From Richelia sp. SL_2_1 (GTDB taxonomy: Bacteria > Cyanobacteriota > Cyanobacteriia > Cyanobacteriales > Nostocaceae): a stretch of 49,815 nt of DNA. Location of the stretch: NCBI GenBank assembly GCA_012033205.1, contig JAAUSO010000031.1, forward strand, positions 1-49,815, written 5' to 3'. Each line of letters opens with the position of its first letter. The first letter of the stretch is position 1. Shown in pieces: positions 1 through 8,872 of the stretch. The translations under genes were made by a program, and so were the position numbers. Below the pieces are notes generated by a model. That model worked only from the letters and a program-made list of their open reading frames with translations. It was not told the DNA's origin and searched no databases.

Positions 1-107
1 TGGGGGGAAGAAAGTAATCGATTATTAAAGATATTTAGTATCAACTTTTTTCGGAGAAATTTTAGGATAGAAGGAAGTAAATAAATCAATAAATAAATAA
101 CTGTATT

Positions 108-1343
108 TTAAGTATGAACTACTTCATTAAAAAGCTGAGAATAACGTCGTGCTTGGAATTCAATTTTGAATTCTTGTTCTACTTTTTCACGAGCGCGAGC
201 GCGAATTTTTTCTGATGAATTATTTGATAATATCCAAGCAATACCTTGAGCTAAACTGTTAACATCTTTATCTTGAGCTAAATAACCGTTAACTTGATGC
301 TCAATCATATCTGGCATTCCTCCAATATTAAAAGCAACACATGGAGTACCGCAAGCTAAAGCTTCCATTACGGTATTAGGTAAATTATCTTGGATTGAAG
401 CGGCAACAAATACGTCTGCTGCGGCATAAACTAACGCTAAAGATATATCATCATGAAGATTCCCCATATAATGACAGTTAAAATCGCCGTGATTTTTTTC
501 GTCAGGTTGTAAGGAACCGAAAAAAACTAATTCTACCTGATTTGTGTTACCACAAGAGCTTAAATTTTGTAACGCTTTCTCAAGTAAATGCATTCCTTTT
601 CTGTAACTATTTGTTGCAGCACCCGATAAAATTAACTTTTTATCCAAGGGAAGATTCAACCATTTTCTTGCCAGATTTTTGTCAATCGGTTTATATTTTT
701 GGGTATCAATACCGTTGGGAATCACTTTGATTGGATAATCTTTTAATAAATAGCTCCTCCGTGCAACTTTAGCTAACCAATGACTGGGAGTAACGATTGT
801 TAAATCAAGATTTTGCCATGATGCAGCTTTACGTTTCCACACCCAACGAGATAAATCTTGTTCTTTTTTTGAGTCAAGTTGAATACAATCACCACAAGAT
901 TTTGTATAACCATCGCAATCTAAACTATATTGACAACCTCCAGTAAATGCCCACATATCATGTAAAGTCCAAATTAATGGTTGTTTAAATTTGGCAATAC
1001 TTTCAATTTTAAGATAACCACAAGTCCAATGGATATTAATTACGTCTGGAGACAGATGTTTAATTTTAGAATCAATGAAATCTGGAAACCATTGCGTTGA
1101 AAAAGTTCCGTAATCGTGTTTGGGATAAAATTTTAATGGTAAATTATCTAAAGTGGGTCGCATTTGATTAAGCCACTTTTCTAATTTATTTGCAGAGCCA
1201 ATAACGGTACTATCATTACTCGTTTTGTATTGAACCAACATTTGAGACTTAACATTTATATCCTTTAGTCCATTATGCAAGCGAAATGCTGCACGAGCTG
1301 CTCCACCACTAATATCAAAAGTACTCAGGATTAAAGGATTCAT
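108..1343 (-). CDS. GT4-type glycosyltransferase of the polysaccharide region
   Basis: This 411-residue protein has the two-domain GT-B plan of family 4 glycosyltransferases, which transfer a sugar from a nucleotide-sugar to a growing saccharide at the cytoplasmic face of the membrane. The N-terminus carries the glycine-rich acceptor-side loop (SGGAARAAFRLHNGL). The C-terminal half has the donor-site segment DNLPNTVMEALACGTP (about 319-334), followed by GGMPDMIEHQVNGYL. The usual E-x7-E pair reads D-x7-E here. A central Cys-rich stretch (CQYSLDCDGYTKSCGDC, about 137-153) is common in wall-polysaccharide GT4 enzymes. ATG 1343 is immediately preceded by heptamer repeats. It is the first of three minus-strand genes that include a hepC-like gene, so a role in heterocyst envelope or another exopolysaccharide is inferred. 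Donor and acceptor cannot be told. Confidence 0.85.
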   Translation of the reverse strand: MNPLILSTFDISGGAARAAFRLHNGLKDINVKSQMLVQYKTSNDSTVIGSANKLEKWLNQMRPTLDNLPLKFYPKHDYGTFSTQWFPDFIDSKIKHLSPDVINIHWTCGYLKIESIAKFKQPLIWTLHDMWAFTGGCQYSLDCDGYTKSCGDCIQLDSKKEQDLSRWVWKRKAASWQNLDLTIVTPSHWLAKVARRSYLLKDYPIKVIPNGIDTQKYKPIDKNLARKWLNLPLDKKLILSGAATNSYRKGMHLLEKALQNLSSCGNTNQVELVFFGSLQPDEKNHGDFNCHYMGNLHDDISLALVYAAADVFVAASIQDNLPNTVMEALACGTPCVAFNIGGMPDMIEHQVNGYLAQDKDVNSLAQGIAWILSNNSSEKIRARAREKVEQEFKIEFQARRYSQLFNEVVHT

Positions 1344-1382
1344 TATCAGTTGACAGTTATCAGTTACCAGTTATCAGTTAAG
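1341..1382. repeat. STRR heptamer repeat cluster (CAGTTAT type)
   Basis: Tandem degenerate 7-mers of the kind CAGTTAT/CAGTTAC/CAGTTGA abut the start codon of the GT4 gene. This is the short tandem repeat class known from heterocystous cyanobacteria. The same unit recurs at many places in the window. Confidence 0.75.
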
Positions 1383-1462
1383 CTCTAAACTAGATTAATA
1401 AATATCAGCAATTATCTAAAATTTTCCCCATCTTCCTTTTACCCTATTTCCTACTATCTTTT

Positions 1463-2236
1463 TTAACGTTTTTGAGAACAAAAAGCATAACTATCAAATA
1501 TTCCATAACGTTTATCTACATAATTAGAAAAATCAACTGTGGTTTGAAAACCCATTTTTTCTAAGAGTTCAAAAATATCAATTCCAAATGTTCTGTATGC
1601 TAAAATTTTACCGCGAATTTTGTCGCCGTGATACTCTGGGGGTAATAGATGAATATCTTCCTTTCCTGAAGTGTCAACTCTAACTAAAGTCGGTTTATCG
1701 AAAAAGCAGGGAACGGTAAAAATATGATATCCACCTTTTTTTAAAACACGATATACCTCTTGAAAAGCTTTTTTATAATTTCTGATATGTTCAAATACAT
1801 CTTCTGTAATGACTATATCGAAATTTTCATCAGCGAAAGTTAAATTTTCTATATCTTGACAAAAAACTTTTTCTTGAATTTCTGTTCCTGGTTGAACATC
1901 TGGGATATAACTAGAACAGCAATAAGATTTTAAATTATGCAATATTTTATCAAAAGCATCATTCACATCAGCGTTGTAAATGCTTAAATTATTTAACTGC
2001 TGATTTGATGAAACCTCAGCTAAACTAGAAATTTTTGGATTTAATTTATCAATTAATAATTTAGCAACGTGTCTTTTTCGAGATGAACTTTTACAAATAG
2101 GACAGTACATATTATTCCGCACTGTATTAACATCAATACAAATGAAAATAGTAGAACTACCACAAATATTGCATTTCCCCAGTTGATGATATCCTAAGTT
2201 TTGAACTGCAAGTGCTGCTGCTTTACTTACTTTCAT
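1463..2236 (-). CDS. class I SAM-dependent methyltransferase with N-terminal zinc-ribbon-like motif
   Basis: The 257-residue protein starts with two CxxC pairs (CNICGSS, about 21-27, and CPICKSSSRKRH, about 45-56) that could bind zinc. A methyltransferase_11-like domain follows. The segment ENLTFADENFDIVITEDVFEHI (about 130-151) is the typical post-II/motif IV region, and VYRVLKKGGYHIFTVPCF is the usual following helix and strand. Such proteins often sit in polysaccharide clusters and methylate sugars or lipid-linked intermediates; the substrate here is unknown. It lies between the GT4 gene and the HepC-like gene on the same strand, with STRR repeats on both sides. Start ATG 2236 is the only plausible one. 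Confidence 0.8.
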   Translation of the reverse strand: MKVSKAAALAVQNLGYHQLGKCNICGSSTIFICIDVNTVRNNMYCPICKSSSRKRHVAKLLIDKLNPKISSLAEVSSNQQLNNLSIYNADVNDAFDKILHNLKSYCCSSYIPDVQPGTEIQEKVFCQDIENLTFADENFDIVITEDVFEHIRNYKKAFQEVYRVLKKGGYHIFTVPCFFDKPTLVRVDTSGKEDIHLLPPEYHGDKIRGKILAYRTFGIDIFELLEKMGFQTTVDFSNYVDKRYGIFDSYAFCSQKR

Positions 2237-2237
2237 G

Positions 2238-2283
2238 ATTCACCTTGATAACTGTTAACTGATAACTGTTAACTGTTCACTGA
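2238..2283. repeat. STRR heptamer repeat cluster
   Basis: Degenerate AACTGTT/AACTGAT heptamers fill almost the whole gap between the HepC-like gene and the methyltransferase gene. The orientation is opposite to the cluster at 1341. Confidence 0.65.
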
Positions 2284-2291
2284 TTTAAGCA

Positions 2292-3053
2292 TTAGGAATT
2301 ACCTTTTATTTGCCATGCTCCTATAATACCCGGAACAATATTCAGATTCCGATAATCTTGTTCCGATGAACTGATTTTTATGGCTTCGGTTAAACTCCAA
2401 GGAAATCTACCAATAAGGCTCATATCACCTTGAATAACATTAAACAACTGCGGTATTTTATTTAAAATATCCAAGTTAATTTTTCTCAAGTTACCACCGA
2501 ATTTATAAATACAAAATAATTTACCCTGTTTACCCACACACCACTGTTTTTGCAATACCGGTTCGTTCAAATAAACACGGGTTAATATGGCGATCGCCAT
2601 CAAAATGGGAATAAATATAATCAATAATATCAATGCTCCCAAAAAATCACTCCATCGCTTTATCAACTGATTGAGATAATTAAATTTATGAGAATTTTGG
2701 TCTAATTTTTCTTGCTGAAATAAACGCAAAAATACTGTTTTTCCACATTTTCTACATTGATTAGCCCACATTTTAATTTGCTCTAATTCAAGCTGCGAAT
2801 CTATTTCTACTATTGTCGCTGGAGAAAATTTCAACCAGTCTGCTAAAAATGTTTCGCTTCTATGAGAAAGCAAATGCATCTGTGAAGGTTTACAAGTTCG
2901 TTTAACTATCAGTTTTTCATTTTTCAGCTTGATTTTATAACCAAAATTATAGTTACAATAATTAGCCTCGTTATCATTCCAAACATTAGTAGAAGTTTCT
3001 AAATTAGGATATGATACTAAATTTACTGATGTTGACCTTTGCTTCTGAATCAT
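2292..3053 (-). CDS. hepC: HepC-like bacterial sugar transferase
   Basis: The last 120 residues match the bacterial sugar transferase fold (WcaJ/PssY-like phosphoglycosyl transferases). They comprise one hydrophobic helix (SDFLGALILLIIFIPILMAI, about 139-158), then KFGG in place of KFRS, then IPQLFNVIQGDMSLIGRFPWSL and VPGIIGAWQIKG near the C-terminus. The N-terminal 110 residues are not the usual multi-helix WcaJ part. The short length (253 aa) and the GR-x-x-WSL variation fit HepC of Anabaena, a gene needed for heterocyst envelope polysaccharide. The canonical D-E catalytic pair (normally in a DELPQL context) reads LDILNKIPQL, so classical phosphoglycosyl transfer is doubtful. In Anabaena hepC lies just upstream of hepA; here it is divergent from, and about 2.4 kb away from, the hepA-like gene. 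The orthology is from recall and moderately sure. Confidence 0.6.
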   Translation of the reverse strand: MIQKQRSTSVNLVSYPNLETSTNVWNDNEANYCNYNFGYKIKLKNEKLIVKRTCKPSQMHLLSHRSETFLADWLKFSPATIVEIDSQLELEQIKMWANQCRKCGKTVFLRLFQQEKLDQNSHKFNYLNQLIKRWSDFLGALILLIIFIPILMAIAILTRVYLNEPVLQKQWCVGKQGKLFCIYKFGGNLRKINLDILNKIPQLFNVIQGDMSLIGRFPWSLTEAIKISSSEQDYRNLNIVPGIIGAWQIKGNS

Positions 3054-3571
3054 AGCTAAGAATCAGTAACCATTGTTAATAAATGATTGGATAATAGGTA
3101 AAATTGAATCTGTTACGCGAGTGTTAAATTATTTATTATTCTGAGATTTTGTGAGATTTTATTTTAATATCCTTGGCAGCATCCAATTTTCCAAAAACAC
3201 ATTATAGTAGATGCTGAATAGTTGTTTTTCTATACAGAGGGGTGTGCGAGCCGCACTACAAATTTAAACCCAGTTTTCACAATTGCTCTTTAAGTTTTAT
3301 ATCCCTTTTTAAATCACTATTTTCCAAATCACTAACCACTGTTGCGATATTCAACAGCAATCAGAATTATTCGACACTTTTAAGTATTTATGACTACTAT
3401 TTTATTTTAACTTCATAAAAACTTAAACCAATCATAAGTTTATTTACTTAATTAAGTCAACTCGCCAACAGTGAAATTTTGATCATCTTTACAAAAATTT
3501 TAATCTTTTTTTTTGCTTAATCATGTAAAAATTGCGTATTTAGACTGAGACCACAAAGCAACATAAAATAC

Positions 3572-3586
3572 ATTTACTTCGTAAAT
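3572..3586. repeat. small palindrome ATTTAC-TTC-GTAAAT
   Basis: A perfect 6-bp inverted repeat around TTC. A near-identical copy (TTTTAC-TTC-GTAAAA) lies at 4094-4108 in the same intergenic region. It could be an operator half-pair or a chance AT-rich palindrome. Confidence 0.35.
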
Positions 3587-4093
3587 ATGGTTGCAACACA
3601 ATATTTTGTGATTAATAGAGCAACTTTAACAAATACAAGCTTTGTAGGTGATTAGTTTCGATAAATTAACGAGTTGAATCAAGTCATCTATTTATGCTTG
3701 ATTAGCTTTGAAAGACAAGTATTAAACTGAAAATTATGATATTAATCGCTGCTTACTAACAGTAATAAAAGTGAAGGTATAAATTTTAATTTTTTACGAT
3801 TTGACCGTTAATTTTTGATTATTTAAGAAAAATTCATCTAAAAATAATGTAGTGCAAGCTCGTAGCTATCGCGATATCTGGCAATAGCATCTATGTGTAT
3901 TGAATGTATCGAATCTTGTATGTGGACAAAAAAAGAACTAGCACAACGTCAAGATTTACATGAGTAATCTATGGCTGATTATATTGTCATTCCCATTGTA
4001 ATCACAATTATTGCAACAGCTTGCGTGGAGAATCTACAACTTTTGGAGGATGCTAAATATACACAAATTGGATTGTAATTTAATACTAAACTG

Positions 4094-4108
4094 TTTTACT
4101 TCGTAAAA
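4094..4108. repeat. small palindrome TTTTAC-TTC-GTAAAA
   Basis: Second copy of the palindrome at 3572, about 170 bp upstream of the GT2 start. The shared core is TTTACTTCGTAAA. Confidence 0.35.
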
Positions 4109-4279
4109 AGACAAAAGCTGAAAAATACCCAAAATAGGTTAGAATTTGACTCAAGCTGTAATTGAGGATTAAATAATTTTACATAGGAGTGATGAAATTG
4201 ATTTAGTCAAAAAAGTAAAAATTAGTGGATAGGTTGTAACTAGCTGCATCGTCTTGATGCAGGTGCAGGTGTATTTACC

Positions 4280-5191
4280 ATGACAATAAAAAGTGATATA
4301 GCTTTTGTAATTGTTTCTTATAATTCCGCCGATACTTTAAGGGGTGCGATTGAATCTTGTATACAAGCGGTCGAGGAAATTTACCCAGAAAGAGGTACAG
4401 TTATCGTGTATGATAATGCCTCGAAAGATAAATGTCCGCAAATCCTGGATGATTTTACCCGACGATATCCAGAAATATTTGTGGGAAAAAAAGGAGAGCG
4501 AAACTTAGGTTTTGGTGCTGCAAATAATCGAGCTGTTGCGGCTTTACCAAGTAAGGTTTACGTTTTAGTTAATCCGGATGTCACATTTCAACCCAAAATA
4601 ATTACTCAGTTAAAAGCAACTTTAAATTCCGCTCCCGATATTGCAATTGTTTGTCCAAAGTTACTTTATCTTGACAAATCTGTTCAACCTTCAATTCGGA
4701 GATTTCCCACATTTAATTTTTTGCTCTTGAAGTATTTATTAGGTGAAAAAATCCAAAATTTACTATATCCCTTTGATTATTATTATGCCTGTATGCCTGC
4801 TCCCAAAAAAACTGTAGAAATTAATTGGGCTATTGGGGCTTTCATGATGGTATCAGGAAAATATGTAGAACGATATGGGTTGTTTGACGAACGCTTTTTC
4901 TTGTATTTTGAAGATGTAAGTTTGTGTGTAGATGCTTGGCAAAATGGGTACAAAGTTTTATTCCAACCTTCTGTATCTGCGCTGCATTTATATCAACGTT
5001 CTAGTACCAGTTCTAAGTTTAATTACCTGACTTTAATACATATGATTTCTGCTTTGAAATTTTTTGCTAAATATAGACGTTATCAAAAATCTTGGCAGTT
5101 GATTGCTTTAATTTTGGAATTGAATTTAAAAATCCAAAATATTTGGCGTTTTGTAATTTTATCCAGAATAAAAAGATTACAACAACCGTAA
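4280..5191 (+). CDS. GT2 glycosyltransferase (rhamnosyltransferase-like)
   Basis: A 303-residue GT-A enzyme. FVIVSYNSADTLRGAIESC at the N-terminus is the nucleotide-binding strand and helix. ERNLGFGAANNRAV and LVNPDVTF (about 74-103) give the metal- and sugar-binding region, with NPD in place of DxD. FDERFFLYFEDVSLCVDAWQ (about 198-217) carries the family's ED acceptor motif, and a conserved His follows in ALHLYQRSS. The family includes dTDP-rhamnose transferases of cell-surface polysaccharides. It is the first plus-strand gene after the long divergent gap and precedes the hepA-like exporter by 289 bp, so it probably elongates the exported glycan. The start has no strong Shine-Dalgarno sequence. 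Confidence 0.85.
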   Translation: MTIKSDIAFVIVSYNSADTLRGAIESCIQAVEEIYPERGTVIVYDNASKDKCPQILDDFTRRYPEIFVGKKGERNLGFGAANNRAVAALPSKVYVLVNPDVTFQPKIITQLKATLNSAPDIAIVCPKLLYLDKSVQPSIRRFPTFNFLLLKYLLGEKIQNLLYPFDYYYACMPAPKKTVEINWAIGAFMMVSGKYVERYGLFDERFFLYFEDVSLCVDAWQNGYKVLFQPSVSALHLYQRSSTSSKFNYLTLIHMISALKFFAKYRRYQKSWQLIALILELNLKIQNIWRFVILSRIKRLQQP

Positions 5192-5480
5192 AAATCAAAT
5201 CAAGTAAAATAAGTAAAATCAGCGGATATGTACAAATTCATCTTAAATAAACAGTCTATAAAAGGGAGTAGGGAATAGTGATAAAAAGTAATATTAATCA
5301 GAATTATCAACTTTTTAGTTTTAGCAATATATTATTTAGCATAGTAGTGTTTAAACAAGTGAATTCTCAGGGTATTTGACCAACTATCATTTGATATCAT
5401 GTCCGGATGACTAGTTATTATTCCCTTCTTCCTACTCCCTTCTGCTTTCTTCCTATTTAATTTAATATTTTAATATATCT

Positions 5481-7340
5481 ATGTACATAAAACTGCCTTT
5501 TTTTATTAAGAGAATTTTCCAAACTAACAGCTTATGGCAAGAAAATCATTTGATTATCAAAGCATTTAAACCATTTTATCGAATCGCGATTATAGCCGTA
5601 TTTTTTACAATTTTAGCTGCGGTTTTGGAAGCAGTAGGTATTGGTTTGATAGCATCTTTATTACAAGGATTAACTAATCCCGAACGCTCTCCGTTACAAA
5701 CTGGTATCGAATGGTTTGATGTTGGGATTTTGGGAACTCAAGCTGTTGCTCAAGAACGGATTTGGCGCATATCTGGCTTAATATTATTTACTGTATGGTT
5801 AAGAGCCGTTTTTAGCTATTTAGGACGTTATTGCGCTAAATTATGTGAAATTGGATTAGTAGACAGTCTCCGCAAAAGAATATTTGAGCAGTTTGAAAAC
5901 TTTAGTCTTTCCTACTATATTCAAAAACGTTCCGGAGAATTAATTAATACTTTTTCCGCTGAAGTTAGTCATCTGAGTTTTGCTTTTAACGAACTGATTA
6001 ATTTTGTCACCAAAAGCTGCATTATCATCGCTTACACTTGTGTGATGTTTGTGATTTCTTGGCAATTAACTTTAGTTACAGTACTTCTTTTTAGTTTACT
6101 CGCAGTAGCAGCATCAAATTGGATTCGTAGAGTGCGTCAAGCAAGTTTTGCAATGACATCTGCTGGAGGAGAATTAGCAGCAAAAACCACAGAATTTGTC
6201 AGTGGTATTCGTACTGTACAAGCATTTTGGAGTCAAGAATTTGAACGCGAACGTTTTGATAGAGTAGCAAAGAATTTTGCTAATGCTTGGTTAAAGGCTA
6301 GTACTATTAGTGGACTTTTACAACCGTTAATTGAAGCGGTAGCTACGACAATTTTGGTGACAATGATTTTGGTAGCTGTTTCAACTTTGATATCGAATGG
6401 AAGTCTTAATGTAGTCTCTCTACTGGCTTTTTTGTTTGCTTTATTCCGCTTGCTTCCAATTATTGCTCATATGAATAGTTCTTGGGGTTTAATTGCCATG
6501 CATTCTGGAGCTTTAAGAGCAGTAGAAGAACTTTTAAGAACTGATAATAAGACTTATTTAATTGATGGTCATCGTCATTTTCCCGGTTTAAAGCAAGCTA
6601 TAGAAATTGTCAACCTTAATTTTGGTTACAATGATGAAAAATTAGTACTCCACAATATTAATTTAACCATCGAACGCGGTCAGATGGTAGCATTAGTTGG
6701 TGCTAGTGGTTCTGGAAAAACAACTTTAGTCGATTTATTGGTACGTTTTTACGACCCTACTTCCGGTAAAATATTAATCGATGGAGTTGACTTATGCCAG
6801 TACAGTCTCGGTTCCCTACGTCGTAATATGGCAGTAGTAAGTCAGGATACGTTTATATTTAACACCTCAGTGCGAGAAAATATCGCTTATGGGTTAGAGA
6901 ATATTGACGACGAAACAATTATAGAAGCAGCCAGAGGTGCTAATGCCTATGAATTTATTTTAGAATTACCCCAAGGATTCGATACCAAACTTGGCGATCG
7001 CGGTTTACGATTATCTGGAGGGCAAAGACAGAGAATTGCCATTGCACGAGCATTATTACGCAATCCACAGATTTTAATTTTAGATGAAGCAACTAGCGCT
7101 CTCGACTCGGTGAGCGAAGGTTTAGTACAGCAGTCTTTAGAAAAATTAGCTCAGGGAAGAACTGCGATCGCGATTGCTCATCGACTTTCTACTATTTATA
7201 AAGCTGATAAAGTTATCGTACTTGAATCCGGACGCATTGTCGAACAAGGAACTTATCAAGAATTATTAAATCTCAAAGGCAAACTTTGGAAATATCATCA
7301 AACACAACATCAGTTTAATCAGTTATCAGTTAACAGTTAA
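5481..7340 (+). CDS. hepA: HepA-like ABC exporter (fused TMD-NBD)
   Basis: A 619-residue half-transporter with an N-terminal membrane domain (about 30-330) and a C-terminal ATPase domain. Visible motifs are Walker A GASGSGKTT (about 407-415), Q-loop VVSQDTFIF, signature LSGGQRQR (about 511-518), Walker B ILILDEATSALDS and the H-loop in IAHRLST. The N-terminus and the glycosyltransferase and pyruvyltransferase neighbours match HepA of Anabaena, required to deposit the heterocyst envelope polysaccharide layer. It is thought to act as a homodimer in the plasma membrane, exporting glycan or lipid-linked glycan. The last residues (QLSVNS) and the stop codon are encoded by the STRR repeat that follows, so the natural C-terminus has been altered slightly. 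The general function is certain, the HepA assignment fairly so. Confidence 0.75.
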   Translation: MYIKLPFFIKRIFQTNSLWQENHLIIKAFKPFYRIAIIAVFFTILAAVLEAVGIGLIASLLQGLTNPERSPLQTGIEWFDVGILGTQAVAQERIWRISGLILFTVWLRAVFSYLGRYCAKLCEIGLVDSLRKRIFEQFENFSLSYYIQKRSGELINTFSAEVSHLSFAFNELINFVTKSCIIIAYTCVMFVISWQLTLVTVLLFSLLAVAASNWIRRVRQASFAMTSAGGELAAKTTEFVSGIRTVQAFWSQEFERERFDRVAKNFANAWLKASTISGLLQPLIEAVATTILVTMILVAVSTLISNGSLNVVSLLAFLFALFRLLPIIAHMNSSWGLIAMHSGALRAVEELLRTDNKTYLIDGHRHFPGLKQAIEIVNLNFGYNDEKLVLHNINLTIERGQMVALVGASGSGKTTLVDLLVRFYDPTSGKILIDGVDLCQYSLGSLRRNMAVVSQDTFIFNTSVRENIAYGLENIDDETIIEAARGANAYEFILELPQGFDTKLGDRGLRLSGGQRQRIAIARALLRNPQILILDEATSALDSVSEGLVQQSLEKLAQGRTAIAIAHRLSTIYKADKVIVLESGRIVEQGTYQELLNLKGKLWKYHQTQHQFNQLSVNS

Positions 7341-7442
7341 CAGTTATCAGTTATCAGTTATCAGTTACCTATTCCCAATTACCTATTTCCTATTCCCTAT
7401 TCCCAATTACCTATTCCCTCTTCCCTATTCCCTCTTCCCTAC
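7315..7442. repeat. STRR cluster with two unit types
   Basis: CAGTTATCAGTTAACAG-type heptamers run from inside the end of the exporter gene, then change to CCCTATT/CCCAATTACCTATT-type units that fill the gap to the next gene. The array encodes the last residues and the stop of the upstream protein. Confidence 0.8.
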
Positions 7443-7460
7443 TTTTTCACAAACATCAAA

Positions 7461-8531
7461 ATGAAAGTCGCAATTTGGGGTTCTTACAATTATGGTAACT
7501 ATGGTGACGATATTATGGCAATTCAATTTGCTAAATATCTCAAAAGTTTAGATGTTAAACCTGTAATTTATCGCTTGGATAAAAATTTAGCACAACGCTA
7601 TCAACTTCAAACCACCGATTCATTAGACGAACTTCTTAATGATGCTAAATTTTGCATTATAGGTGGAGGAGGATTTCTTGTAGAAAACTTTTCCGCACCC
7701 TTTGAAGCAGATTTTCGTCGCTTACACGAAGTCAGCACCGAAAAAAATTGTCCCGTATATCCAATTTCCATCGGTGGAGAAGGATTCGGAGCAAATGCAA
7801 CACTTTCATATTGGAGACGAGAATTTTTTCAAAGTGATATGCACCAATCCTCTACTGTCAGATTAGAATCAGATCAAGCTCTCATTAATCAGTTTGGCAA
7901 ACAAGTTCTTTATTATCCTGATGTACTACTTTTAGTCTCAGAATTTTGGCAAATTCCCGCTCAAAATAAACAAGGTAATCCAATCAATGTAGGGATAAAT
8001 ATTCCGAAAACTTTACAGTGTCAATGGCTAACCTTTCAATTGAAAATTATCGCATCTATCCGGAGAGATATTGTTTTCCATTTTATCAAAACTTATTTAC
8101 CATCATCGCCAATAAATAGCGAGTTAGTACCCAAACAACAATCGAATAATATCAGATATCATATGTATACAGACCCCCAGTCAACCCTGGAATTTCTGGC
8201 TTCCCTTGATTTAGTTGTCTCCTACAAACTGCATCTGGGATTAACTGCACTTGCATTAGGAACACCCTTTTACAGCTTAGGTGGTTCTGGTAAAGCAAAA
8301 GCCTTTCTCAACAGCATTGGAGCCGATTTCGCAGTTTGGACTCCCGTCGATAAACGATTTAAAATTCCTGCATTTTTGTCCAATCCCCAAAATATTCTTC
8401 AAGCGAAAAATAAATTTAATTTTACTATAATAGATAAACTAAGAAAAAATAGTCGGGGACATTTAGATTTTTTAACCGAACTTGTAAAAAATGTTAATTC
8501 CTCTTTACTTAATTCAATCGATTCAAGATGA
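7461..8531 (+). CDS. polysaccharide pyruvyl transferase family protein
   Basis: The 356-residue product opens with GSYNYGNYGDD (residues 7-17), the hallmark glycine-rich motif of the PF04230 (CsaB-like) family. FCIIGGGGFLV follows at about 67-77. Toward the C-terminus, LDLVVSYKLHLGLTALALGTPFYSLGG resembles the conserved SxRxHxxxxAxxxG donor-site region, with K-L-H for R-L-H. Enzymes of this family attach ketal-linked pyruvate to sugars of surface polysaccharides using phosphoenolpyruvate; some homologues do other transfers. The gene follows the exporter after an STRR array and probably shares its transcription. Pyruvylation would add negative charge to the exported polymer, an inference only. 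Confidence 0.8.
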   Translation: MKVAIWGSYNYGNYGDDIMAIQFAKYLKSLDVKPVIYRLDKNLAQRYQLQTTDSLDELLNDAKFCIIGGGGFLVENFSAPFEADFRRLHEVSTEKNCPVYPISIGGEGFGANATLSYWRREFFQSDMHQSSTVRLESDQALINQFGKQVLYYPDVLLLVSEFWQIPAQNKQGNPINVGINIPKTLQCQWLTFQLKIIASIRRDIVFHFIKTYLPSSPINSELVPKQQSNNIRYHMYTDPQSTLEFLASLDLVVSYKLHLGLTALALGTPFYSLGGSGKAKAFLNSIGADFAVWTPVDKRFKIPAFLSNPQNILQAKNKFNFTIIDKLRKNSRGHLDFLTELVKNVNSSLLNSIDSR

Positions 8532-8872
8532 AAATTATTCACTTATACAGTGTGTTTGAGCAATATAAAATTATTTAATTTAATTTAAGTTAATTTTAAT
8601 GTATTTAATTTTATGGAATTTTATTTAATTACATTTAGATATAAATAAAAGGAGACATTGAATAAACGAATTGAATTTTCAATTAATTTTAAACATTTAG
8701 TCGCAAGTAATTAGTTTGAGATTTATCGAGGTAATCATGAGTTTTAAACAATTAAATATGGTAAATTAATCTTTTGATTATTCAAAGATTTTTAACATCA
8801 TAGGACTGAATAAAGAAGTCATTTTTTTGCAGAAATTAACATAAATTAGTGTTTCGATTTGAGAGGTTTATT
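8532..8872. other. intergenic region and leader before the Wzc-like gene
   Basis: About 340 bp of very AT-rich sequence. It contains an unexplained GGAG at about 8651 and a 10-codon open frame, ATG 8737 to stop 8769, preceded by GAGG. This could be a leader peptide or chance. No terminator or promoter was clear. Confidence 0.35.

Larger units (their letters stand above)
3054..4279. other. 1.2-kb gene-free divergent intergenic region
   Basis: No convincing gene lies between the HepC-like gene (minus) and the GT2 gene (plus). The region is very AT-rich, holds two copies of a small TTTACTTCGTAAA palindrome and only tiny open frames (3893-3967 and 3971-4078) without ribosome sites. It is the natural place for divergent, developmentally controlled promoters and long leaders. 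No single promoter could be assigned with confidence. Confidence 0.6.

Noticed and set aside
3893-4078. Two tiny open frames (24 and 35 codons) in the hep gap
   Set aside because: No ribosome site and no recognisable similarity. The second has a hydrophobic start (ADYIVIPIVITIIATAC) but is too short to support.
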